Part shown: in pieces, positions 23,282 through 31,700 of the stretch
Layout of the letters: every line of letters starts with the position of its first letter
Numbering within the stretch: position 1 is the first letter of the stretch
Assembly: GCA_019911965.1 (NCBI GenBank)
Contig: JAIOJF010000052.1
Coordinates: forward strand, 1 to 36,992
Length of the DNA stretch: 36,992 bases
Direction of reading: 5' to 3'
From: Paracoccaceae bacterium
GTDB taxonomy: Bacteria > Pseudomonadota > Alphaproteobacteria > Rhodobacterales > Rhodobacteraceae
Position numbers and translations under genes: made by a program
The notes under the pieces: model-generated
The model's input: only the letters and a program-made list of their open reading frames with translations
What the model was told of the DNA's origin: nothing
The model's database searches: none

Positions 23282-25406
23282 AAAACGCGTCTCCGTTCGC
23301 CTTGCCGCGGTCGGTGGGCGACAGGTGCGCGCCGAACTGGAAGGCGTCGGCGAGGCCGGTGCGCGTGGCTTTGGGCGGCTCAGCCGGGAGATGGACGCGG
23401 CCAATACGCGGATGGCGGCGTTCTCGCGCCGGGTCAAGGTTGCCGCCGCCGCAGCGGTTGCTGCTGCCATGGCGGCTGGTGTTGCAATGGTGCGCTCCGG
23501 GCTGCAAACCGTCGATGCGCAGGCCAAGCTGGCGCAATCGCTCGGCACGACGGTGGCATCGATCCAGACGCTGGAGCGGGCCGGCGAACTGGCCGGTGTC
23601 TCAATGTCCGGCATTGAACAGGCAACCAAAGACCTGACGCGCCGCCTCAGCCAGGCGGCCGCCGGGACCGGCCCCGCGGCTGACGCGCTGAAGCGGTTGG
23701 GTTTGTCCGCAACGGACCTGATCGCCTTGCCGCTGGACCAGCGGGTCGGTGCGATCAACGCGGCCATCGAGAAGTTCGTTCCGGCTGCAGAACGTGCGGC
23801 GGTGGCGGGACAGATGTTTGGCGAAGAAGGTTCGATCGCCATGTCGCGCATCGATACCGCAACACTGCGTCAGGCGACCGAGGATGTGCTGGCCTTTGGT
23901 GTGGTGGTCTCCGAGCAGGACGCTGATCAGATCGAGCGCACCAACGATGCGATCTCGCGGCTTGGGCTGATCTGGCGGGGGCTGTCGAACCAGCTGGCGG
24001 TTGCCGCGGCCCCCGCGCTTGAAGCCGTTGCCAACGCGATGGCGGCGATTGCCAGCCGTACCGGACCGCTTGGCATCGCCATTCGTGGTCTGTTCGACAA
24101 TATTGGTCGTCTGACCACCTATGCCGCAACCTTCGCGGGTTTCCTGGCAGGTCGCTGGGTCGCCGGAATGGCGGTTGCAGCATTGTCGGTGCGCGGGCTC
24201 GCGACTGCTCTGGTCCTTTTGCGCGGTGCCCTGATCCGCACCGGCATCGGTGCCTTGATCGTTGGCGCGGGCGAATTGGTCTATCAGTTCACCAGACTGG
24301 TGTCCGGGGCGGGTGGCTTTGGCGCCGCCATGGGGCTGATGGGGGATGTTGCCAGGGCCGTCTGGGATGGCATCAAGGTGACCGTTGTGTCCTTCGCGGA
24401 TGATTTCAGGGCAATGGGCGCTGATATCGAGGCGATCTGGACCCGGCTTATGGCGTTCCTGTCGCGCAAATGGGCGGCATTTCTGGGGCAGATCGGTCCC
24501 ACCTTCAATGCTGTCGCCGAAGAGATCGGGTCTGACACGAAGATCGACTGGTTCGGTGCTCTGTCTCAGGCCTCGATGCTGGAACATGCCGCCAGCAATG
24601 CCGGGCATATGGCGGATCGTTATCGCCAACAAGCTGCGACCAGCCGTGCCGGGGCGTTTGACGGTGTCGGTCCGGCCTTGCAAGCCCTGCGGGATGCCAT
24701 GTCCGGCGGAGCAGATACCAGTTCTGATGCGCTGGATGAGGCGACAGCCGCGGCGGAGCGGTTTGAGGCAGCGCTCGGCGATGCCGGCAAGGCAGCAACG
24801 GGTGCTGGAGCCGCAACTGAAGCCGCTGCTACCGGTTGGAAGGCGGTCACCGCCGCTCTGTCGGATTATGCCAGCAAGGCGCGCGATGTCGGCAAGGACA
24901 TCGGTCAGGCTCTGGTCGGGGCGTTCAGCTCAGCCGAAACCGCCGTCGGTGAGTTCGTGAAGACCGGCAAGCTGGATTTTCGAGATCTTGTCACCTCGCT
25001 GATTGCCGATCTGGCAAAACTGTCGGCACGAAAGTTCATTCTCGGACCCGTCGCCAATGCGCTGTCCGGGGCGCTTGGCAATTTCGGCAGCATCTTTGCG
25101 CCGGTATTGCATGCCGGTGGCATGGTTGGATCGTCCGGGCCATCACGAATGGTTCCGGCGATGGCCTTCGCGGCTGCACCCCGGATGCATGGCGGCGGAA
25201 TGGCCGGACTTGGACATGACGAAGTCCCTGCAATCCTCCAACGGGGCGAGCGGGTGCTGTCTCGTCGCGAAGCGCAGTCCTACGGTGCGGGTGGCAATGT
25301 CACCATCAATATCCAGACCCGAGATGCCGAGAGTTTTCGGCAATCGCGCAGCCAGGTCGCCGCAGATATCGCCCGCGCTGTGTCGCTGGGCCGAAGGGGC
25401 ATGTGA
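23274..25406 (+). CDS. Tail tape measure protein, lambda gpH-like
   Basis: The product has 710 residues. It starts with 'KRVSVRLAAVGGRQVRAELEGVGEAG' and a coiled-coil-like region, then 'AAAAAVAAAMAAGVAMVRSG' and 'LAQSLGTTVASIQTLERAGELAG', followed by hydrophobic helices around residues 260-350 and a C-terminal tape-measure region 'LDFRDLVTSLIADLAKLSARKFILGPVANALSGALG' as in lambda-type tapes. The end 'EVPAILQRGERVLSRREAQSYG' is common in this family. The protein sets tail length (about 710 residues predicts a tail near 100 nm by the usual rule) and passes through the tube during DNA injection. Confidence 0.92.
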   Translation: MVEKRVSVRLAAVGGRQVRAELEGVGEAGARGFGRLSREMDAANTRMAAFSRRVKVAAAAAVAAAMAAGVAMVRSGLQTVDAQAKLAQSLGTTVASIQTLERAGELAGVSMSGIEQATKDLTRRLSQAAAGTGPAADALKRLGLSATDLIALPLDQRVGAINAAIEKFVPAAERAAVAGQMFGEEGSIAMSRIDTATLRQATEDVLAFGVVVSEQDADQIERTNDAISRLGLIWRGLSNQLAVAAAPALEAVANAMAAIASRTGPLGIAIRGLFDNIGRLTTYAATFAGFLAGRWVAGMAVAALSVRGLATALVLLRGALIRTGIGALIVGAGELVYQFTRLVSGAGGFGAAMGLMGDVARAVWDGIKVTVVSFADDFRAMGADIEAIWTRLMAFLSRKWAAFLGQIGPTFNAVAEEIGSDTKIDWFGALSQASMLEHAASNAGHMADRYRQQAATSRAGAFDGVGPALQALRDAMSGGADTSSDALDEATAAAERFEAALGDAGKAATGAGAATEAAATGWKAVTAALSDYASKARDVGKDIGQALVGAFSSAETAVGEFVKTGKLDFRDLVTSLIADLAKLSARKFILGPVANALSGALGNFGSIFAPVLHAGGMVGSSGPSRMVPAMAFAAAPRMHGGGMAGLGHDEVPAILQRGERVLSRREAQSYGAGGNVTINIQTRDAESFRQSRSQVAADIARAVSLGRRGM

Positions 25407-25408
25407 TC

Positions 25409-26035
25409 ATGGCGTTTCACGAAATCCGCTTTCCCGACAATATCAGCCGCGGCGCGCGAGGCGGCCCGGAACGCCGCACGCAAGTGGTCGAACTGGCCTC
25501 GGGCGATGAAGAGCGCAATGCCAGCTGGGCCAATTCGCGCCGCCGCTATGACGCAGCATACGGTGTGCGCCGGTCCGATGATCTGGCCGCAGTGGTGGCC
25601 TTCTTTGAAGCCCGCAACGGGCGGCTCTACGGGTTTCGCTGGAAAGACTGGGGCGATTACAAATCCTGCCTGCCATCGGGACTGCCGGGGCCGGACGATC
25701 AGGCCATCGGCACCGGCGATGGGGTGACTACGGAGTTTCAACTGGCAAAGGCTTACGTCAGCGGCGCTCAGACATGGGCCCGCACCATCACCAAGCCGGT
25801 GGCCGGAACCGTTACGTTGGCGATCGACGGAGTTGCTCAGGCTTCTGGCTGGTCCGCGGACACCACAACCGGTCTTGTCACCTTCGCCGCCGCTCCGGCC
25901 AGCGGCACCGTCATTACCGCCGGTTATGAATTCGATGTGCCGGTGCGGTTTGACACCGATCGGCTCGATGTGACCCACGATGTCGAGCGGTTCGGCTCGA
26001 TCACATCCATTCCGCTGGTCGAGGTCCGCCGATGA
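25409..26035 (+). CDS. DUF2460 (TIGR02217) distal tail protein, GTA-like
   Basis: The product has 208 residues from the ATG at 25409; a GTG two codons upstream is possible. 'MAFHEIRFPDNISRGARGGPERRTQVVELASGDEERNASWANSRRRYDAAYGVR' and 'ARNGRLYGFRWKDWGDYKSC' identify the DUF2460/TIGR02217 family, present in the Rhodobacter GTA tail. Members form the distal tail ring that connects the tube to the baseplate hub. Its stop overlaps the next gene (ATGA). Confidence 0.93.
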   Translation: MAFHEIRFPDNISRGARGGPERRTQVVELASGDEERNASWANSRRRYDAAYGVRRSDDLAAVVAFFEARNGRLYGFRWKDWGDYKSCLPSGLPGPDDQAIGTGDGVTTEFQLAKAYVSGAQTWARTITKPVAGTVTLAIDGVAQASGWSADTTTGLVTFAAAPASGTVITAGYEFDVPVRFDTDRLDVTHDVERFGSITSIPLVEVRR

Positions 26036-26916
26036 AATCCTTTCCCCCTTCCCTGCAAGACCACCTCGACAGCAGTACAACCACGATTGCCTGGTGCTGG
26101 CGTCTCACCCGGGGCGACGGTGCAGTATTCGGATTTACCGATCATGACCAGGTGCTGATATTCGACGGCTCCACATTCGAGCCCGGCTCCGGCTTCACCG
26201 CCTCGGAACTCCGCTCCGGCTCTGATCTGTCGGTCGATGCACAAGAAGCGGAAGGTGTTCTGACCTCGACCATCATCACCGAAACCGACATCCTCGATGG
26301 CTACTGGGACAATGCATCTGTGGAAATCTGGCGTGTCAACTGGGCCGATACCGATCAACGCGTGCTGTTGCGCCGCGGAGCCATCGGCCAGATCCGGCGC
26401 GGACGGCCGCATTTTGTCGCCGAGATGCGCTCGCTGGCGCATGTGCTTGGCCAGACCGTCGGGCGGACGTTTCAGGCGGGTTGCGATGCGGCATTGGGAG
26501 ATCCGCGCTGCGCGGTCGATCTGAATGATCCGGCCTTCACGGCATCCGGCACCGTGGTTGCGCTGTCCGGCGATCGCGGCTTTGCAGTCTCCGGCCTGTC
26601 GGGCTTTACCGAAGGCTGGTTTGCGCTCGGCACGCTGCACTGGCTGAGCGGAGCCAATACCGGGCGCTGGGCCGAAGTGCTGAGCCATGCAATCTCCGGG
26701 GCGGACGTCAAGATCACGTTGCTCGAGGCCCCGGTGCGCCCGGTTGAGGTCGGCAGCGCCTTCGATATCTTCGCCGGCTGCGACAAGCATTTTGCGACGT
26801 GTCAGAGCAAGTTTGCCAATGCGGTCAATTTTCGCGGCTTTCCGCATATCCCGGGGCAGGACACCATCATTCGCTACGCCGCCAGGGGTGATGCGAACGC
26901 AGGAGATGTGCTGTGA
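26032..26916 (+). CDS. DUF2163 (TIGR02218) tail-tip protein, GTA-like
   Basis: The product has 294 residues and begins in an ATGA overlap. 'LQDHLDSSTTTIAWCWRLTRGDGAVFGFTDHDQVL' and the cysteine-rich C-terminal part 'AGCDKHFATCQSKFANAVNFRGFPHIPGQD' are diagnostic. Cysteines also occur at 'FQAGCDAALGDPRCAVDL'; in GTA-like tails this protein is a baseplate hub component that binds an iron-sulphur cluster or metal through such cysteines. It is normally followed at once by the NlpC/P60 gene, but here a minus-strand Fic gene intervenes. Confidence 0.93.
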   Translation: MKSFPPSLQDHLDSSTTTIAWCWRLTRGDGAVFGFTDHDQVLIFDGSTFEPGSGFTASELRSGSDLSVDAQEAEGVLTSTIITETDILDGYWDNASVEIWRVNWADTDQRVLLRRGAIGQIRRGRPHFVAEMRSLAHVLGQTVGRTFQAGCDAALGDPRCAVDLNDPAFTASGTVVALSGDRGFAVSGLSGFTEGWFALGTLHWLSGANTGRWAEVLSHAISGADVKITLLEAPVRPVEVGSAFDIFAGCDKHFATCQSKFANAVNFRGFPHIPGQDTIIRYAARGDANAGDVL

Positions 26917-26923
26917 TCTGTGT

Positions 26924-28126
26924 TCAGAGGCTCAATTCTCCATCAGCAAACAGGTTCGGAAATAACCGTTCCCGGTACGCCAGCGGAAAAGCAAGTCGCA
27001 CCGGGGTTTTCGGTGAAGCGGATTTCAGAAAGCCTGCCTTGGTCAGCTCAGACAACGTACTGCGTGCAGAGCGCTCGGACATCTTCAGGACCAGCGGCGC
27101 GTCACCCCGTTCCAGAGAGCCGTGGCGCAGCACTGCTGACAAGAGATCTGGCGCGCGCTTGTCCGCCAGAACATCACTCACGAGACGTCGATAGCGTGTT
27201 TCGAGCCCGGCCAGATCAAACAGCCGGGCGGAGAAGGTGATCTGGTCAAGCATGACTTCGAGAAACCAGCGGCAATATGAATGAAGCGCTGCCTCGGAAA
27301 GATTACCTCGTCCGTCCCGGTCGCCCTGTCGCGGCGTATCGGCGAAATCCATCATGCGCTTGTATTCACCCCGATCTTTCAGACCGCGCGCAAGTCCGCG
27401 GGAAACCGACCACAATCCTTGCCCCCCGATACCTGCCCGGAGCGCCATGGCATGCGACATCAACCGGCTGACCCGACCGTTGCCGTCAGGAAACGGGTGG
27501 ATGTAGTTGATGCGGTGATGCGCTGAGGCGATCGCTATGATCCGGTTGCTGGCCGATCTCTCTGCCATGTCGAAACGGTTTTCAAAATATGCCATGAAAT
27601 CGGTGACGCGGTGCGATGAAGGCGGGCGATGGCGCCCAACGGCAACTTCCATATCGCCTTCCTGCCGCATCCGCCCGGGAATGATTTCTTCGCGCCTGCC
27701 GTCGGGATATTCGACATAGCGGAATTCCTCCGGCATCTCCTCGTAAAAAGCCTGGTGAACCCATGCAAGGAACGCCGCTGATGTCGGTCGTTGAAGTTTT
27801 CCGCTTCTGAACGCCTCGTCAATCCGGCGCTGAACAATGACATGGGCGCGCGCTTCAAGTGCGAGCGGTCGTGTTGCCTCATCCAGCGCGGCCCCTTCAA
27901 GCGCCCCCGCGATATCGCGGGGGCGGGTGTTATGTCCCTCGATAAGGTTCGAGTAATAACAATTCATGATCCGCACCAGATCGGCCAGCTCTGCCGCGCT
28001 TTCCGGATGCAGGTCGCGCCCGAGACTACTGGCCGCCTGCTGGATCTCAACCACCAGATCAGCGAGGTCGGCCGGAATCCTGTCTTCAAACAGGCAGGGC
28101 TCTATTCGGGCTGGGGTCTCTGGCAC
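26924..28126 (-). CDS. fic: Fic-domain protein (class II), probable AMP-transferase
   Basis: The product has 400 residues from the GTG at 28124-28126; an upstream TGA leaves no other start. The Fic motif HPFPDGNGRVSR lies at residues 210-221 with the catalytic histidine and the phosphate-binding GNGR. An inhibitory-helix motif S-x3-E-G is at 59-64 (SNLIEG), before the Fic core, so this is a class II Fic enzyme. The C-terminal ~100 residues include a winged-helix-like part ('LVLKMSERSARSTLSELTKAGFLKS'). Such enzymes usually transfer AMP to hydroxyl side chains of target proteins. It lies antisense between two tail genes, 7 nt after the DUF2163 stop, so it is a moron; targets are unknown. Confidence 0.92.
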   Translation of the reverse strand: MPETPARIEPCLFEDRIPADLADLVVEIQQAASSLGRDLHPESAAELADLVRIMNCYYSNLIEGHNTRPRDIAGALEGAALDEATRPLALEARAHVIVQRRIDEAFRSGKLQRPTSAAFLAWVHQAFYEEMPEEFRYVEYPDGRREEIIPGRMRQEGDMEVAVGRHRPPSSHRVTDFMAYFENRFDMAERSASNRIIAIASAHHRINYIHPFPDGNGRVSRLMSHAMALRAGIGGQGLWSVSRGLARGLKDRGEYKRMMDFADTPRQGDRDGRGNLSEAALHSYCRWFLEVMLDQITFSARLFDLAGLETRYRRLVSDVLADKRAPDLLSAVLRHGSLERGDAPLVLKMSERSARSTLSELTKAGFLKSASPKTPVRLAFPLAYRERLFPNLFADGELSL

Positions 28127-28237
28127 TTTGCCGATCTTTCATAGGAAATTATGGCCTGAATATAGGGCATTAGACATGAAACAAGCAAGATACTGCCGAT
28201 CTTGCCTGCCGATCTTTGGGAGCGCTGGGGAATTCTG
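28127..28237. promoter_or_regulatory. Divergent region upstream of Fic (minus) and NlpC/P60 (plus)
   Basis: This AT-rich stretch (TAGGAAATTATGGCCTGAATATAGGGCATTAG-like composition around 28140-28170) contrasts with the GC-rich phage genes and probably holds the Fic promoter. The late tail transcript must also pass through it or restart here. Confidence 0.4.
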
Positions 28238-28768
28238 TTGCCGATTAAATACATAGAGAAAGCCAACCAGCAATGGAAGCACCCCCCAAACACCGCGCCC
28301 GCGCGCATCGTCAAAGCGACCCGTCGCTGGATCGGCACGCCCTATCACGATCAGGCGACCCTGCGCGGGGTCGGCTGTGACTGCCTCGGGCTGTTGCGCG
28401 GCGTCTGGCGCGATGTCGTTGGCCCCGAACCAATGCCGGTGCCGCCATATTCCCGTGACTGGGGTGAGGCGGGACCTGTGGAGGTGTTGGCAGAAGCAGC
28501 ACGGGCGGCGATGTTGGAAATCCCCATCGCAGATGCCCGCACCGGCGACGTCATCCTGTTTCGCATGCGCGCAGGTGCGATCGCAAAGCATTGCGGCATT
28601 CTTTCCGGCCAGGACCGATGTGGACGTCCCCACCGCAGCGGGCGTTCCCGCCGGTTCATCCACGCCTATGAGCGCACCGGCGTGATCGAGGAAGCTCTGA
28701 CGCCTGCCTGGCAGCGCCGCTTGGTTTTCGCGTTTCGCTTTCCCGACTCCGACAAACGAAAGACCTGA
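28238..28768 (+). CDS. NlpC/P60-family tail-tip peptidase, GTA-like (start uncertain)
   Basis: The core 'ATRRWIGTPYHDQATLRGVGCDCLGLLRGVWRD' and 'GDVILFRMRAGAIAKHCGIL' are those of the NlpC/P60 cysteine peptidases found in GTA-like tail tips; the catalytic cysteine is at 28382-28384 and the histidine is in 'KHCGI'. The enzyme probably opens peptidoglycan during DNA entry. The frame has no ATG: only TTG codons at 28202 and 28238 precede the domain. A natural-looking ATG at 28273 is one frame off and would read 'MEAPPNTAPARIVKATRRW' if the C6 tract at 28282-28287 had five Cs. The N terminus is thus either remodelled by the Fic insertion or frameshifted. Confidence 0.8.
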   Translation: MPIKYIEKANQQWKHPPNTAPARIVKATRRWIGTPYHDQATLRGVGCDCLGLLRGVWRDVVGPEPMPVPPYSRDWGEAGPVEVLAEAARAAMLEIPIADARTGDVILFRMRAGAIAKHCGILSGQDRCGRPHRSGRSRRFIHAYERTGVIEEALTPAWQRRLVFAFRFPDSDKRKT

Positions 28769-28769
28769 C

Positions 28770-31700
28770 ATGGCGTCCATTCTTCTGGCCTCGGCCGGCG
28801 CGGCGATCGGCGGCGGCATCGGTGGTGCTGTGTTTGGTGTTTCGGCGGCAACCATTGGCGGTGCCATCGGCTCGTTCGCGGGCTCGATGATCGACAGCTG
28901 GATCGTGTCCTCGCTGGCTCCCGGCCAGCGCATTGAAGGCGCACGGCTGGAGACCCTCACAATCACCACCTCGACCGAAGGCGCGGTGATCCCGCGCATC
29001 TTTGGGCGGATGCGGATTGGCGGCAATATCATCTGGGCGACGGACTTTACCGAGACCGTCACCACCAGCACCCAAGGCGGTGGCAAGGGCGGCGGGCCTA
29101 AAACCACCACGACGGCCTATCTTTACACCGCCTCATTTGCCGTCGCGCTTTGCGAGGGGCCGGTTTCCGGGATTGGCCGCATCTGGGCCGATGGCAAACC
29201 GCTTGATCTGACCGGCATCACCTGGCGGCTCCACACAGGCGATGAAACCCAACAGCCGGACCCGTTCATCGAAGCCAGGATGGGGGCGGGCAATGCACCG
29301 GCCTATCGCGGCACCGCCTATGTGATGTTCGAGGAATTGCCTCTTGAGCAGTTCGGCAATCGCATCCCGCAGCTGTCCTTCGAGGTATTTCGATCGCTCG
29401 ATGAACTTGACGCCATCGAAAACCAGATCAAGGCCGTGACCCTGATCCCCGGCTCCGGGGAATTCGTCTACGCAACTGAAGCCATCCGCCAGGGAAGCGC
29501 TGGCACCACGACACCGCAAAACATGCATGCCAGTGCCGGGGCCACCGACATGATGGTCTCGCTCGACCAGCTAGAGATCGCTTTGCCGAACGTGGAAAGC
29601 GTATCCCTGGTTGCCTCCTGGTTTGGCTCCGATTTGCGTGCAGAGCATTGTCTGATCCGACCCGGCGTAGAAAATGCTTCACGGATCACCTCGCCAGAAT
29701 CCTGGTCGGTCAACGGTGTATCTCGTGCATCGGCCTATGTAGTGAGTTCAGGCTTGGACGGCCGCCCGGCATATGGCAGCACACCGGCGGATTTTGCCAT
29801 CGTGCAGGCGATCCGGGAGTTGAAGGCCCGTGGCAAACGCGTGACGTTCCATCCCTTGCTGGTGATGGACATCCCGGCAGGTAATGTCTTGGCCGATCCA
29901 TATTCGGACAATGCGGCCAGCACCGGCCAACCCGCCTATCCGTGGCGCGGCCGCATTACCTGTACTCCGGGGCCTGGATTTGTCGGCACGGTGGACAAGA
30001 CCGTAGGTGCCACGGCGCAGGTTACGTCCTTCTTCGGCAACGCCCAAGTCTCGGACTTTTCAGTGTCGGGCGAGGCCGTGACATGGACCGGTGATCCCGA
30101 GGATTGGGGCTATCGCCGCATGATCCTGCACTACGCGCATCTCTGTGTGGCCGCAGGCGGGATCGACGCCTTTCTGATCGGATCCGAACTTCGTAGTCTC
30201 ACGCAAATCCGCGACGGGGCCACCAGCTATCCCGCAATTGCCGCCCTGAAACAACTGGCCGCCGATGTCGCCGGGCTGGTGACAGTTTCAACAGGGCTTT
30301 ATCTGATCCCGGTTGATTTTACCGATCTTGCCCTTGTGCCCTATCCCGGCGACACCCCAGCCGGGGTGCTGGAGTCCTCCGCCCCGACCTGGGAAAGCTG
30401 GAAGTCACCCCTGCCATTAGCCACCACCGGCACGCTCAATACCAGCGGGTCCAACAACCGCACGGTCTACAAATGCATCGACGTCCTTGCGCTCGGTGTT
30501 TCAGCGGCGGACATCGATGCGGGCAATGTCGTACTTGGGTTTTCTGCCACCCAGTCCTGGATCTGGGGTGGCACGCGGTTGCAGCTTCGTGCCTTCGGTC
30601 TGCCGGATGCGGGCGGGCAGCCGGATATCTCGTATCCGCATGCCTTCGCGGGGCTCATATTCTCCGCTGTGACCAATACCAGCATATCGGTGCCGACAAA
30701 CACCACCAGCGGCAGCGGCACATTGCCGGCCGGAACCCGCTGGATACAATTGCAGATCATCATGTTTGACGGGCTGATTGCCTCGAATTTCGATATCCAC
30801 CTGACCTCGGGCATTCCGCAGGTGTTGTCCGGCCATGTGGGATACGCCGCCGACGGATCGGAATATTTCGGGCATCAGCCGATTGATGGCAGTGGCGATG
30901 TGATGTTTCATCTCGACCCGCTATGGTCAGATCCGAACATTCATTTCATCGGTATCGACAATTATCTGCCGCTGTCAGACTGGCGCGACGGTCTGGATCA
31001 CCTGGATGCCGAGGCTGGCTGGGCCTCAATCCATGACCTTGATTATCTGCGCCACAATATTGAGGGTGGCGAGCACTTTGACTGGGTCTACGCCTCTGAT
31101 GCGGATCGCGCGGCACAGAACCGCACGCCGATCACCGACGGTGCCTATGGCAAGGATTGGGTCTATCGCGCCAAGGACATTCGGGCATGGTGGTCAAACC
31201 CGCATTTTGACCGTCCCGCCGGGGTGGAAAGCACGACCCCGACCGTCTGGATTCCCCGATCAAAGCCGATCCGTTTTACTGGTCTCGGCTGCCCGGCGGT
31301 TGATCACGGCAGTAATCAGCCAAGTGTATTCATTGATCCGAAATCATCCGAAAGCGCGTTGCCGTATTTCTCCCGCGGCTGGCGAGATGACATCATCCAG
31401 CGCCGCTACCTCATGGCAATGCTGGGCCATTGGGCAGAGGCGGCCAATAATCCAATCTCGACCGCTTTTTCGGCACCCATGATCGACATGGCAGAAGCGA
31501 CCGTCTGGGCCTGGGATGCGCGGCCATACCCGGATTTCCCGGCCCGGATTGATATCTGGTCGGATGCCGGCAACTGGCGCTTGGGCCACTGGCTGAACGG
31601 GCGTGCCGGAGCCATCACTCTGAGTGCTCTGGTGCTTGAGCTTTGCGCCCGCGCCGGTCTTGATACGGCGTTGATCGATGCAAGCGAGCTTGCCGATCTC

